64,000 bases of DNA from Pseudomonas sp. ANT_J12 (GTDB lineage Bacteria > Pseudomonadota > Gammaproteobacteria > Pseudomonadales > Pseudomonadaceae). The position numbers and the translations under genes were made by a program. The notes beneath the pieces are model-generated. The model was given only the letters and a program-made list of their open reading frames with translations. It ran no database searches and was not told the DNA's origin. This document shows positions 8,701-16,630 of the stretch, piece after piece (position 1 is the stretch's first letter; every line of letters begins with the position of its first letter). The stretch spans positions 62,001 to 126,000 of the forward strand of contig NZ_VOBN01000014.1 of assembly GCF_008370045.1 (NCBI RefSeq), written 5' to 3'.

Positions 8701-11343
8701 CAGTGGTGGTTGCAGGACATCGGTAAAGGTTCTGAGCAACGGTTGGATAACCAGCAAACCGACCACCGCCAGTGTCCAGGCCAAGGGTTCACTGCTGGCA
8801 AACCAGCCCCAGACCAGCATTGACAGCAAGGCCATTGGCTCAAGACTTCGACGCAGATTGTCGAGGATCTTCCAGCGCGCCATGACGCCCAAGCGGTTGC
8901 GCGTCCATTCACCTCGTGTATTGCGTGCCCAAGGGAGCAGCCATGGGACTAACTGCCAGTCACCGCGGATCCAACGATGCCTGCGTTTGATGTCGGCGCT
9001 GTAACGGGAGGGGTATTGCTCATACAACTGCACATCGCTGAGCAAACCCGAGCGTGCGTAGCAGCCCTCGATCAAGTCGTGGCTGAGTATCTGGTTATCT
9101 GGCAGACAGCCTTCCAGCGCACAGCTAAAGGCATCCACATCATAGATGCCCTTGCCAATGAAGGACCCTTGCTGGAACAGATCCTGATAGATGTCCGACA
9201 CCGCACGGGTATAGGGGTCGACACCACCATCACAACCAAACAACCGGGAGTAGAGGGTGCGTGGTGTGCTGGCAAGGCTGATGCCTACGCGCGGCTGCAA
9301 CAACGCGTAACCGGATACGATTTTTTCCTTGCGAGTGTCGAACAAGGGCCGGCTGAGCGGGTGCATCATGGCTGCCACACATTGGCGAGCAACATCCTGC
9401 GGCAGCAATGTGTCGGTATCGAGGGTCAGCACGTAACGCACCGATAGAAGGGGGCGTATGTCACCGACAATCGTCGTGAAACGCGTTTTGCCGGTGCCGC
9501 GCAGCAACGCATTTAGGTCGTTGAGTTTTCCTCGTTTGCGTTCATGCCCCATCCACACCTGTTGCCCGGGGTTCCAGCAGCGCGATCGATGAAACAGGAA
9601 AAACCGGTCGACCACGCCTTCAGCGTATTTACGATTGAGTTGGTTGATAGCCTGGGAGGCGAGTGTCAGCAATTCTGCGTCCTGAACCTCGACCTCTTCT
9701 GGCGCATCAAGAAAATCAGTGAGCAAGGCGAAAAACAGATTATCGTCGCGATTGGCCAGGTACCTGACCTCCAGGCCTTCCACCAGCTCCTCGATATCGG
9801 CACTAGTCGCGATGAGTGAAGGAATGGCCACCAGCGTGCGAGCTTCCTCAGGAATACCGCCGGCGTAGTCCATCTTCGGCAATATGGTGGGCAACAGGCT
9901 GAAGGTCACTAGCCAATTGATCAGACTGATTGCCAGGCGACTGGTCATGATCAGGCAGGGCACCGCCAGCGCCAGCAAGGCCAAGTCGGGCAGACCGTCA
10001 CGACTCGCAGAGGCGAGCAATGGCAAGGCAAAAATCAGTGTGAGAACGCCTACCGGTGTCAGGTAAAACATCAATGGTGAAAATTGCAGAAGGCGCTTCC
10101 AGCGCTCATGCATAGGCACGTTGGCAACAAGCCTTTGTTCAAGAACACCAATGCCAGCGCCGATCAGGTAATAGCCGATATGGCTGTGCAGCGAGCTGTC
10201 CAGTGCCGCTGCGTGCTGCTGTCCCGACAGATCAACGACGATCTGAGCCACCTGAATCTCTGGCCGATGACTGCGCCTGGCGAGCCGTTCGATCATGTGT
10301 CGATAACTGTCGCGGGTGGCGAAATCCATGAAAGGGTAAACGGCGGCGGGGTCTTTCTTCAGAGTCTGTTCGACATGACTCATCGATTCGACGAATTCGC
10401 GCCAATTGGTGGCCGTCAACAGGCGCAGGCTTGCGATGCTATTGCTGATAGACACTTGGTCGGCAGACTGTTGCTGCGCGTCGAGGTGTACCTGACGCTC
10501 TGTGCTGGAGCCCGTTTCACCCAGTATTTGCTCGATCCAGTTGAGGGGCAGGGCGAGGGCCACACTCTGGCCCTGCAAGCGGCGGGCAAACTCAGCTACG
10601 AACGCAGCACTCAACCGTGGCACCGAATGGGCCATGTCGGCGACGGTCAGCACGACATTTTTTACATCACGCCCGGAAACCTCGATCAGGCGCTCGGCCC
10701 AGTCATCCGCCCTGTTTCGGTCGTCCGAGTCTGCCATTACCCGTGACGCCACCCGGCGCAGGTTTTCGATCAACGCAAGGCGCACCATGATCGGGATCGC
10801 CCATAGCTCCCCCAGTGCCAGTGGTGTTACGGTCTGATAGGCAACGATGAAGCGTCTGAGGCTCCGTTCGTCGAATCGGCCGTCACCATGGGAGATCGTT
10901 TCCAGCGCAATGTCATAGACCCGTGGAAGGCCTGCGGAAGGGCCGTTGGTCAAGCGTGGCAACTCCCGGCTGTAGCCTTTGGGCAGATGCTTTCTGGCGG
11001 TACGAATGTGATCTTCAACGAGGAAGTAGTTGTCCAGTAACCACTCGGCGGCCGGGGTGACGCGACGGCTGGAAGACTGCGCCTGCGTCAGCGCGGTGCA
11101 GCTTCGGTTGAGCACAACCTCATTGTCGTCCAGTCTGCCCAGTAGAGCATCGTGGGAGGACAAGGCACTGACCTGATGCTGGTTGGCCAGGGCCATACCG
11201 TGACTGGCCATTTGGTCTGCGTTGAACAGTTCGGCGCGTAGAATCGGCTCATCGGCAAACTTGATTCTGGCGAACTTGCCGGTTCGACAAAAGGCAGCCA
11301 ATCGAGGTAACAACAGTCTGATGCGTGTCCATATGCTTGTCAT
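2707..11343 (-). CDS. ndvB: Giant cyclic beta-1,2-glucan synthase (GT84-glucoamylase-GH94)
   Basis: This 2878-aa protein has the size and order of Agrobacterium ChvB/Rhizobium NdvB cyclic glucan synthases. TM segments lie at about residues 420-490 and again at 800-1000. Between them is an inverting glycosyltransferase core with a DxD-type TLDTDTLLP at about 640 and the RHRWIRGDWQ acceptor motif. A glucoamylase-like domain at about 1300-1500 contains GVSESGYYMLDTQFNYQY. The C-terminal GH94 phosphorylase part carries GSGDWNDGMNRVG at about 2550, which includes the family's general acid Asp. In the family, UDP-glucose is polymerised and cyclised, and the GH94 part sets chain length. The start at 11343 is preceded by AGGGGGAAT; a 30-residue longer frame has no such site. 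It lies 176 bp downstream of the BON gene on the same strand. The gene symbol is by family analogy; P. aeruginosa ndvB is a different, shorter protein. Confidence 0.88.
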   Translation of the reverse strand: MTSIWTRIRLLLPRLAAFCRTGKFARIKFADEPILRAELFNADQMASHGMALANQHQVSALSSHDALLGRLDDNEVVLNRSCTALTQAQSSSRRVTPAAEWLLDNYFLVEDHIRTARKHLPKGYSRELPRLTNGPSAGLPRVYDIALETISHGDGRFDERSLRRFIVAYQTVTPLALGELWAIPIMVRLALIENLRRVASRVMADSDDRNRADDWAERLIEVSGRDVKNVVLTVADMAHSVPRLSAAFVAEFARRLQGQSVALALPLNWIEQILGETGSSTERQVHLDAQQQSADQVSISNSIASLRLLTATNWREFVESMSHVEQTLKKDPAAVYPFMDFATRDSYRHMIERLARRSHRPEIQVAQIVVDLSGQQHAAALDSSLHSHIGYYLIGAGIGVLEQRLVANVPMHERWKRLLQFSPLMFYLTPVGVLTLIFALPLLASASRDGLPDLALLALAVPCLIMTSRLAISLINWLVTFSLLPTILPKMDYAGGIPEEARTLVAIPSLIATSADIEELVEGLEVRYLANRDDNLFFALLTDFLDAPEEVEVQDAELLTLASQAINQLNRKYAEGVVDRFFLFHRSRCWNPGQQVWMGHERKRGKLNDLNALLRGTGKTRFTTIVGDIRPLLSVRYVLTLDTDTLLPQDVARQCVAAMMHPLSRPLFDTRKEKIVSGYALLQPRVGISLASTPRTLYSRLFGCDGGVDPYTRAVSDIYQDLFQQGSFIGKGIYDVDAFSCALEGCLPDNQILSHDLIEGCYARSGLLSDVQLYEQYPSRYSADIKRRHRWIRGDWQLVPWLLPWARNTRGEWTRNRLGVMARWKILDNLRRSLEPMALLSMLVWGWFASSEPLAWTLAVVGLLVIQPLLRTFTDVLQPPLNVPYREYLKALLNGLAQDLAQVCAAIAWLPFEMYYSAGAITRSLWRIFFSRRLLLQWQPSREVERSSSNRVSGLYREMWFGPLLALSALAGLLTDPVRLTIAAPLLLAWLAGPWIAWRLSAKPEHAAFAPSPEALHFLGVLARRTWAFFDEFVGPQDNWLPPDNIQEEPKPTIAHRTSPTNMGMALLAHLAAHDFGYLSTERLLLRLAASLDSMNTLERHHQHFYNWYDTQTRLPLRPQYISTVDSGNLAGLLLTLRAGLVQMPDKPLFGLSVVNGLRDTLNTLGETQNTKDLCNQLQPILERAAQTLETHALLDHLQTARAIVAAPLANAEDDCIYWQHAFTAQCDDWIAALARDELPAPLLNHEPLCQTLRQLTQLNSDDWSTEHHVRLEAVRTHARESISLLDRLIKLTGGLSQMDFALLYDRKRDLFSIGYNTEERRLDTGYYDLLASEVRLTNFVVIAQGQIPQRAWFTLGRLLGVYAGVPTLMSWSGSMFEYLMPLLVMPNYDGSLLDQTCRAAVTIQIEQGKSLGIPWGVSESGYYMLDTQFNYQYRAFGVQALGLKRGLSDDIVIAPYASALALMVNAEAACKNLQRLAQQGAMGRYGLYEAVDYTEARLPSGQRFALVQSFMAHHQGMSLLALTSVLLNQPMQRRFESDPALRSALLLLQERVPKATEPYLQPSQTPAVGDNGQSHDTKLRLFAQPGRKRTAVQLLSNGNYHVMLSSAGGGYSSRNDMAVSRWHEDITQDNWGTFCYLRDIASGEFWSAAFQPTLRRTEVQEAIFSDARAEFRALEMDYDSHMEIVVSPEDDIELRRLHITNRGASARKFEITTYAEVVLAPADTDAMHPAFSKLFVQTELLLPLQAIICSRRPRSSVEHTPWMCHLLAAHGVHIDTISYETDRARFIGRGLNLSAPAAMAPGCAQLSGSHGAVLDPIVAIRCRITLQAGQQATIDLVTGVADSRDDCISLINKYRDRHLADRVFDLSWTHSQVLLRQLNASPADARLFEQMASSLLYANAALRSDSAILMSNRRNQQGLWGQSISGDLPIVLLRVKSLDNFELVQKMIQAHAYWRQKGLVVDLLIWNEDQSGYRQQLQDAIMGLVSSGSEASLVDRPGGIFVRSAQQMSREDRTLFLSVARLVLSEGLGSIAEQVNRRRVAPAYAPFVSTRQYVPTAAAKRLAPIPRQLLLDNAYGGFSEDGCEYVINSTATTPTPAPWANVIANAQLGTVISESGSAYTWAENAHEYRLTPWHNDPVTDPSGEVIYLRDEETGHFWSATPQPCPGAGHYQTRHGFGYSVFEREGDGIKTELWVYVALDAPVKFSRMVMRNMSERRRTLTVTGYVEWVLGDLRSKSAMHVVTQSDPVSGALFARNAYSVEFGERVAFFDTDTIDHTITGDRSEFIGRNGSLQSPAAMHHARLSGRIGGGLDPCAAIQIAVALDPGESTEVVLRMGAEKNAQAATQLVQSYRGVQVAAIQLQKAREHWRSLLSVIQVKTPAAGLDVMLNGWLMYQVIACRFLARSGYYQSGGAIGFRDQLQDSMAMIHADPAAVRAHLLLCANHQYQEGDVQHWWHPPLNRGVRTACSDDFLWLVAATNRYVEITDDLTVLDESAGFLEGRALNSGEESYYDLPGVSDLREPLYRHCVRAIEHSLRRGKHGLPLMGSGDWNDGMNRVGYLGQGESVWLGFFTCDVLKRFAAVAQRYGDDDFAQLCNEHARQLSDNLEKAAWDGAWYRRAWFDDGQLLGSSINDDCRIDSIAQSWSVLSGVGSAKHQRLAMRALDLHLVKPEIRAILLLDPPFDKGEQDPGYIKGYVPGVRENGGQYTHAAIWAAMAFAQLGDARKAWELLNLINPAGPLNIETYKVEPYVMAADVYAKQPHAGRGGWTWYTGSAGWMYRLGVESLLGLQRSGNTLKIEPLIPQDWPGFTLTYRFGLTHYHFEVTQGVTGSTSMTLDDRRIEDGALVLIDDHIEHRVHVQCRARLPGLLEHEYAKAGDE

Positions 11344-11519
11344 ATTCCCCCTGATCTGACACGCGTGCTCGCACACCCGATAACGATGAGTTGAGCGCGG
11401 CGCAGGCGCCTGCGTGTGCCATGTGAGCGTCACTATTCGAGAAACTAGAAGTGTGCTGACTTGACGCCATTGCAGTCTGTTCGGTGGCGAACATACCGAT
11501 GGGCCTTGCGTCTGCCGGG

Positions 11520-12170
11520 TCAGCTGATGAGTAGGTGGTTTTCTACAAGTTTTACGCCTTGAACCGCCCAGGCTGTGTGTTCGACTGCTTTACGTTCAAG
11601 CCATCGGTGAACTGTGCCTTCGAGCGTTACTTGATTGCCCTGCACAGTGACGCGGATCTTGCTGGGATCCAGCTCGGCACTTCGTGCCAGGGCTTCTTCT
11701 ATAAGCGTCTTGATATCTTGAATGCTGTCTTTAGGCTTTATGGTTATACGGTTGTCGATCCCCACGATCCCTTGCAATTGCTGTATGAGGGCTTTTACGG
11801 CGGCTTTCTGGTATTGCCATTCCACATGCCCCTCAATCGTTACCCATCCGTGCTGAACCTTGATCTGAATGGGCTCCTTGGAAACCGCCGTGTCCCAGTG
11901 AATCAGATCCAGACAACGGGAGGCGATCACACCATCATCAATAGCGTGGGCGCCGGATACCTGCACCTCGAGCTCTTCTGCCACGGCAACGACGCCTTTA
12001 ACGCTCTGAACTGCGTGTTCGGCGGCGATTTTTTCAGCGTAAGTCCTCACATGCCCGGTAAGTACAACAACGCCGTTTTCGATGGTGACACCAATAGCGG
12101 CAGCATCGATGTGCGGTAAAAACTCCAGCTCGTCCAGAATACTTCTACGTAACGTCAGGTCATTCATCAT
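11520..12170 (-). CDS. Triple BON-domain protein
   Basis: A 216-aa protein made of three consecutive BON domains (about residues 1-70, 78-147 and 150-216). Each has the alternating VxIENGVVVLTGHV-type strand pattern and the GV(V/K)xVxxx turn. No signal peptide is visible, so unlike OsmY it is predicted to be cytoplasmic. BON domains are linked to membranes and osmotic stress, but their ligand is not certain. The start is chosen at the first of two adjacent ATGs, with AAGAGGAT directly upstream; the longer frame (to 12350) has atypical sequence. It lies upstream of and codirectional with the glucan synthase and is probably co-regulated with it. The 312 bp upstream separates it from the divergent HAD gene. 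Confidence 0.85.
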   Translation of the reverse strand: MMNDLTLRRSILDELEFLPHIDAAAIGVTIENGVVVLTGHVRTYAEKIAAEHAVQSVKGVVAVAEELEVQVSGAHAIDDGVIASRCLDLIHWDTAVSKEPIQIKVQHGWVTIEGHVEWQYQKAAVKALIQQLQGIVGIDNRITIKPKDSIQDIKTLIEEALARSAELDPSKIRVTVQGNQVTLEGTVHRWLERKAVEHTAWAVQGVKLVENHLLIS

Positions 12171-12482
12171 CAATCCTCTTGGCGGGCAGATTCTCCACGG
12201 CCAATTACTGCGCACCGGGTTCTTCCTTGGCGATTCATGGCGTGTGCAGTCCGGTGATGAACCGCTGAGAGCTTTGCGAGTTTGCGGGGGGAGGGCGCTT
12301 GCTCGATGCCAAAATGGTCTCAAGTTAAAGCGCCGTCTGTGCGTCAGCACACAGACGTGCCGTAACGACCACGCGCACGCTGTTGGAATCGTTTCTCAAG
12401 ACAACTACGGAACGTCACGCCTTGCGCCATTAAGGTATAGCCCCACAAACACTCACCCCGGTGAAGCCGGACGAGGTCCTCA
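12171..12482. promoter_or_regulatory. Divergent intergenic region between the BON and HAD genes
   Basis: This 312-bp gene-free stretch must hold the promoters for two divergent genes. I see the ribosome sites at both ends (AAGAGGAT for BON, GAGG for HAD) and a short inverted repeat around 12333-12357 (GTCTGTGCGTCAGCACACAG: TGTG...CACA). I cannot identify a convincing -35/-10 pair by eye. Confidence 0.4.
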
Positions 12483-13175
12483 ATGATGGCTGACGTTGTC
12501 TTTCTGCTCGACGTCGACAACACGTTGCTGGACGGCGACCGCGTTGTTGATGACTTTCACGAGCACTTGAAAGCGCATTTGGGAGACGACCATGCCCGGC
12601 GCTACTGGGCAATCTTCGCCAGATTGCGCAAAGAACTCGGCTATGTCGACTACCTGGGTGCCTTGCAGCGCTACCGGCTTGAGATCGGGCAGGGCAGTGC
12701 AGACGAACAAAGATTGTTGATGATGGCGTCCTTCCTTATTGACTACCCGTTTGCCGATCGACTCTACGCACATGCACTGCAAGTCATAAGGCATCTGGGC
12801 CAATACGGCCTGACCGTAATCCTTTCCGATGGCGATGTGGTTTTACAGCCGCGCAAGCTGCAACGCTCGGGGCTGTGGCAGGCCGTAGAAGGGCGTGCAT
12901 TGGTCTATGTGCACAAGGAAAAGATGCTACAGGCCGCAGAACACCACTATCCCAGCCGTCACTATGTGATGGTTGACGACAAGTTGGGCATCCTGGCGGC
13001 CATGAAGGATATCTGGCAAGAGCGGTTAACCACCCTTTTTGTGCGACAGGGTCATTACGCCATGGACCCGCAGATCATCGCCGCCGAGCCGGCGGCCGAT
13101 TTTACGATTGAATGCATCGGCGATCTCGCCGCGGGTGATCTCTCGTACCTGTATCCACCGGCTATACGCCGCTGA
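12483..13175 (+). CDS. HAD-superfamily hydrolase
   Basis: A 230-aa protein with the haloacid-dehalogenase motifs: motif I LLDVDNTLLDGD at residues 8-19 (nucleophile Asp and acid/base Asp), motif II VILSDGD at about 116, a lysine at about 140-150 (VHKEKM) and the acidic motif IV VMVDDK at about 162. A helical cap lies between motifs I and II. The family hydrolyses phosphoesters; the substrate cannot be told from sequence. The first of two adjacent ATGs is used, with GAGG seven bases upstream. Its 3' end overlaps the convergent aldolase gene by 14 bases, so there is no terminator between them. Placement beside sugar-phosphate enzymes makes a sugar phosphate a reasonable substrate guess, nothing more. 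Confidence 0.85.
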   Translation: MMADVVFLLDVDNTLLDGDRVVDDFHEHLKAHLGDDHARRYWAIFARLRKELGYVDYLGALQRYRLEIGQGSADEQRLLMMASFLIDYPFADRLYAHALQVIRHLGQYGLTVILSDGDVVLQPRKLQRSGLWQAVEGRALVYVHKEKMLQAAEHHYPSRHYVMVDDKLGILAAMKDIWQERLTTLFVRQGHYAMDPQIIAAEPAADFTIECIGDLAAGDLSYLYPPAIRR

Positions 13176-14205
13176 TCGGAATTGCCAGATTCTCCATGGC
13201 GGCCGAATAGTCACCTAGTCGCGCAGCACGGTTGCAGGTGGCGCGGTGCTGGAGCGCGCGCTGGGCTTGCTTTACTTTGCCAGGCTCGCCGCGCCAGATA
13301 TCGAGGGCCGCCTGCTGGATCGCGCGTGCGAACGAAAACGTCAATGCCCAAGGTAGCCTGGACTTGAAGCGACGGTTCATCGCGTTCAAACGCGCTGTCG
13401 CCAGTTCGGCACTCTGGCCGCCCGACAGAAACGCGATGCCCGCCACGGCGGCTGGCACGGCGCGCAGGAGGGCCGTCACGGTGGTGTCGGCCACCTCGTC
13501 GATGTTGTCCTGATGGCTGCAGTTCAGGCCCGGCAGGAGCATGCTCGGTTTCAACACCATGCCTTCCAGCAGCACGTCTTGCACATGCAGTTGCTCGAAG
13601 ACTTCGTGCAGCACTAGCGCGCTGACTTCGGCACAACGTTGCAGCGAGTGATCGCCCGACATCAGCACTTCGGGTTCAACCACGGGCACGAGCCCAACCT
13701 CCTGGCAGAGGGCCGCGTAGCGCGCCAGTGCATGAGCGTTGGCCGTGATGCATGCTGGGCTGGGCAGACCGGCGCCCATCGAGATCACCGCACGCCACTT
13801 CGCGAAGCGCGCACCGAGGGCGGCATAGCATTGCAGCCGTTCGCGCAAACCATCCAGCCCTTCGGTGATTTTCTCGCCGTTGTGTCCGGCCAGAGCCTTC
13901 GCACCGGTGTCGACTTTAATCCCGACGACGATGCCGGCATCAGTCAACACCTGCACGAACGGCCTGCCATCGGTACACCGCTGGTAGATGGTCTCGTCAT
14001 ACAGAATTACGCCGCCGATACTCTCGGCCAGCCCCGGAGTCGTGATGATGAGCTCACGCCACCCGCGTCGCGCCGCCTCAGTCGGTTCAATGCCAACGGC
14101 TGCGAAGCGTTCGTTGCAAGTAGGGGTACTCTCGTCCATCGCAAGAAGCCCCTTGCCGTTAGCCAGCATCTGGCGTGCCGTATCGACAAGCTCGTGGGTA
14201 TTCAT
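13162..14205 (-). CDS. Class I fructose-bisphosphate aldolase
   Basis: This 347-aa enzyme is a class I (Schiff-base) aldolase. Visible motifs are KGLLAMDEST near residue 18, the KWRAVI segment, VVEPEVL, and LEGMVLKPSMLLPG, whose lysine forms the Schiff base; SGGQS and the arginine that follows bind phosphate. It cleaves fructose-1,6-bisphosphate to DHAP and GAP. The start ATG overlaps the phosphoketolase stop as ATGA, which argues for translational coupling and decides this start over the frame five codons longer. It is the last gene of the operon tpiA - xfp - fba. Pseudomonads normally rely on a class II aldolase elsewhere, so this is probably an additional copy. Confidence 0.93.
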   Translation of the reverse strand: MNTHELVDTARQMLANGKGLLAMDESTPTCNERFAAVGIEPTEAARRGWRELIITTPGLAESIGGVILYDETIYQRCTDGRPFVQVLTDAGIVVGIKVDTGAKALAGHNGEKITEGLDGLRERLQCYAALGARFAKWRAVISMGAGLPSPACITANAHALARYAALCQEVGLVPVVEPEVLMSGDHSLQRCAEVSALVLHEVFEQLHVQDVLLEGMVLKPSMLLPGLNCSHQDNIDEVADTTVTALLRAVPAAVAGIAFLSGGQSAELATARLNAMNRRFKSRLPWALTFSFARAIQQAALDIWRGEPGKVKQAQRALQHRATCNRAARLGDYSAAMENLAIPISGV

Positions 14206-16628
14206 ATGCTCGCCCCCCATTTCCAGTTGCGGATTTCGGGCAGGTCCTCGCCATACTGGTTGATGTAGAGCTTGTGCTGGACAAGCTTGTCCTGAACCAT
14301 CTGCTTCAAGTAAGCGCCCCTGCTGCCGAGATGAGGCAAGCGGTCGACAACGTCCTGTACCAAATGAAAACGGTCCAGGTCGTTCTGGACCCGTATGTCA
14401 AAAGCCGTGGTAATCGTCCCTTCTTCCTTGTAGCCGCGCACATGCAGGTTGCGGTTGTTTCGACGATAGGTAAGCCGATGCACCAGGCAAGGGTAGCCGT
14501 GGAAGCCGAAGATGATGTGCTTGTCCTTGGTGAACAGCGAGTCATAGTCCGCATCACTCAACCCGTGCGGATGCTCACTGGCTGACTGCAGTTTCATCAG
14601 GTCAACGACATTGATTACCCGAATCCGCAGGTCGGGTAAATGTTCACGCAGAATGGACACGGCCGCCAGAATCTCAAGTGTCGGAGTATCGCCGCAGCAA
14701 GCCATCACGACGTCCGGTTCGCTGTCCTGGTCGTTGCTCGCCCAGTGCCAGATCCCAACGCCCTGAGTGCAGTGCACGACCGCCTCATCCATGGTCAACC
14801 ATTGCGGCAGCGCGTGCTTCCCGGCGACGACCACATTGACGTAATTACGGCTGCGCAGGCAGTGATCGAATGTTGATAACAGACAGTTCGCATCGGGCGG
14901 CAGATAAACGCGAACGATGTCGGCTTTCTTGTTGATCACATGGTCGAGGAAACCTGGGTCCTGATGCGTGAAACCGTTATGGTCCTGCTGCCAGACGTGC
15001 GAGGCAAGGAGGTAGTTCAACGAGGCGATCGGCCGTCGCCACGCCAGCTCCTTGGTGACTTTGAGCCACTTGGCATGCTGGCTGAACATCGAATCAATGA
15101 TGCGGATGAAGGCCTCGTAGCTGTTGAAAAGCCCATGCCGACCGGTCAGCAGGTAGCCCTCCAGCCAGCCCTCGCACTGGTGCTCGCTCAGCATCGAATC
15201 GAGGACGCGGCCGGTGGGCGCGAGAAACTCGTCGTTCGCAACGGTCGCCATATCCCATTGGCGGTTGGTGACATCAAAGACTGCGCCAAGCAGGTTCGAC
15301 AATGTCTCGTCCGGCCCGAAGATTCGAAAGTTGTCGGGGTTCAGCTTGATGATGTCCTTGAAAAACTCTCCGAGCACCAGGGTGTCCTGGGCGAAAACGG
15401 CGCCGGGGGAGGAGATCTGAACCGCGTGTACACGGAAGTCGGGCATATGTAGATCGCGCAGCAACAGTCCGCCGTTAGCGTTTGGATTAGCGCCCATGCG
15501 CCGCAGGCCTTTCGGTGCCATCTCGGCCAATTTCGCAATCAATCGTCCGCTGGAGTCGAATAGCTCCTGCGCCTTGTAACTCTTCATCCAGCTTTCAAGT
15601 TGAGCCAAGTGCTCGGAGTGATGGGCATCGACCAACAGCGGCACCTGATGCGAGCGGAAGGTGCCCTCGATTTGTAGCCCATCGACACTTTTCGGCCCGG
15701 TCCAGCCTTTGGGTGATCTGAGAACGATCATCGGCCAGCGCGACCGTGTGACCGATTCAGTGGAGCGGGCAACTGTCTGCAATTGCCTGATTTGCGCGAT
15801 GACGGTGTCTGTCGCGCGGGCCATCAGTTCGTGCATCGTCGCAGGGTCGTCGCCCTCGACAAAGCAAGGCTCCCAGCCGCAGCCACGCAGAAACTGCTCC
15901 AGTTCGTCATGAGCGATGCGCGCAAGCAACGTCGGATTGCTGATCTTGTAGCCGTTCAGATGCAGGATCGGCAGCACTGCACCGTCAGTGACCGGATCGA
16001 GAAAACGGGTGGACTGCCACGCCGTGGCCAGCGGGCCGGTCTCGGCCTCGCCGTCGCCGATGACGCAGGCCACTATCAGATTCGGATTATCAAATGCGGC
16101 ACCGAAGGCGTGGCTGAGTGAATAGCCGAGTTCGCCGCCCTCGTGGATTGAGCCTGGTGTCGTCGGTGCGACATGGCTGGAAATACCGCCCGGAAACGAG
16201 AACTGCTTGAACAGCTTCTTCAGTCCTGCTTCATCCTGGCTGATATTCGGATAAACCTCGCTCCAGGTGCCTTCAAGATAGACGTTACCGACGATTGCCG
16301 GGCCTCCATGTCCAGGACCGGCAATGTATATCATGTCAAGATCGTGATTTTTGATCACTCGATTCAAATGCACGTAGATGAAGTTCTGGCCCGGCGTCGT
16401 ACCCCAGTGGCTGACCACGAGCGGCTTGACGTGTGACATGGTCAAAGGCTCAAGCAACAGCGGGTTGTCGTAGAGGTACATCTGGCCGACCGAAATGTAA
16501 TTGGCGGCTCGCCAGTAAGCGTTCATGCGCCACAATTCATCTGCAGCTAACGTCGGTACATCGACGGCAAGCTGCCCGGCGACGTCAACGTTTTGATTCT
16601 CTTGCGTCAAGGTGAGCGCGTCGTTCAT
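14202..16628 (-). CDS. xfp: Phosphoketolase (xylulose-5-P/fructose-6-P)
   Basis: At 808 aa this has the standard phosphoketolase length. It contains GPGHGGPA (about residue 100), the thiamine-pyrophosphate motif GDGEAETGPLATAW (about 180) and a C-terminal transketolase-like domain. It cleaves xylulose-5-phosphate, and usually fructose-6-phosphate, with inorganic phosphate to acetyl-phosphate plus GAP or erythrose-4-phosphate. The ATG at 16628 has AAAGGA 9 bases upstream. A GTG two codons earlier overlaps the tpiA stop and would also couple. The gene sits between tpiA and a class I aldolase, each touching the next, so the three are one operon. Acetyl-phosphate made this way would bypass pyruvate dehydrogenase. 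Confidence 0.95.
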   Translation of the reverse strand: MNDALTLTQENQNVDVAGQLAVDVPTLAADELWRMNAYWRAANYISVGQMYLYDNPLLLEPLTMSHVKPLVVSHWGTTPGQNFIYVHLNRVIKNHDLDMIYIAGPGHGGPAIVGNVYLEGTWSEVYPNISQDEAGLKKLFKQFSFPGGISSHVAPTTPGSIHEGGELGYSLSHAFGAAFDNPNLIVACVIGDGEAETGPLATAWQSTRFLDPVTDGAVLPILHLNGYKISNPTLLARIAHDELEQFLRGCGWEPCFVEGDDPATMHELMARATDTVIAQIRQLQTVARSTESVTRSRWPMIVLRSPKGWTGPKSVDGLQIEGTFRSHQVPLLVDAHHSEHLAQLESWMKSYKAQELFDSSGRLIAKLAEMAPKGLRRMGANPNANGGLLLRDLHMPDFRVHAVQISSPGAVFAQDTLVLGEFFKDIIKLNPDNFRIFGPDETLSNLLGAVFDVTNRQWDMATVANDEFLAPTGRVLDSMLSEHQCEGWLEGYLLTGRHGLFNSYEAFIRIIDSMFSQHAKWLKVTKELAWRRPIASLNYLLASHVWQQDHNGFTHQDPGFLDHVINKKADIVRVYLPPDANCLLSTFDHCLRSRNYVNVVVAGKHALPQWLTMDEAVVHCTQGVGIWHWASNDQDSEPDVVMACCGDTPTLEILAAVSILREHLPDLRIRVINVVDLMKLQSASEHPHGLSDADYDSLFTKDKHIIFGFHGYPCLVHRLTYRRNNRNLHVRGYKEEGTITTAFDIRVQNDLDRFHLVQDVVDRLPHLGSRGAYLKQMVQDKLVQHKLYINQYGEDLPEIRNWKWGASI

Positions 16629-16630
16629 GG

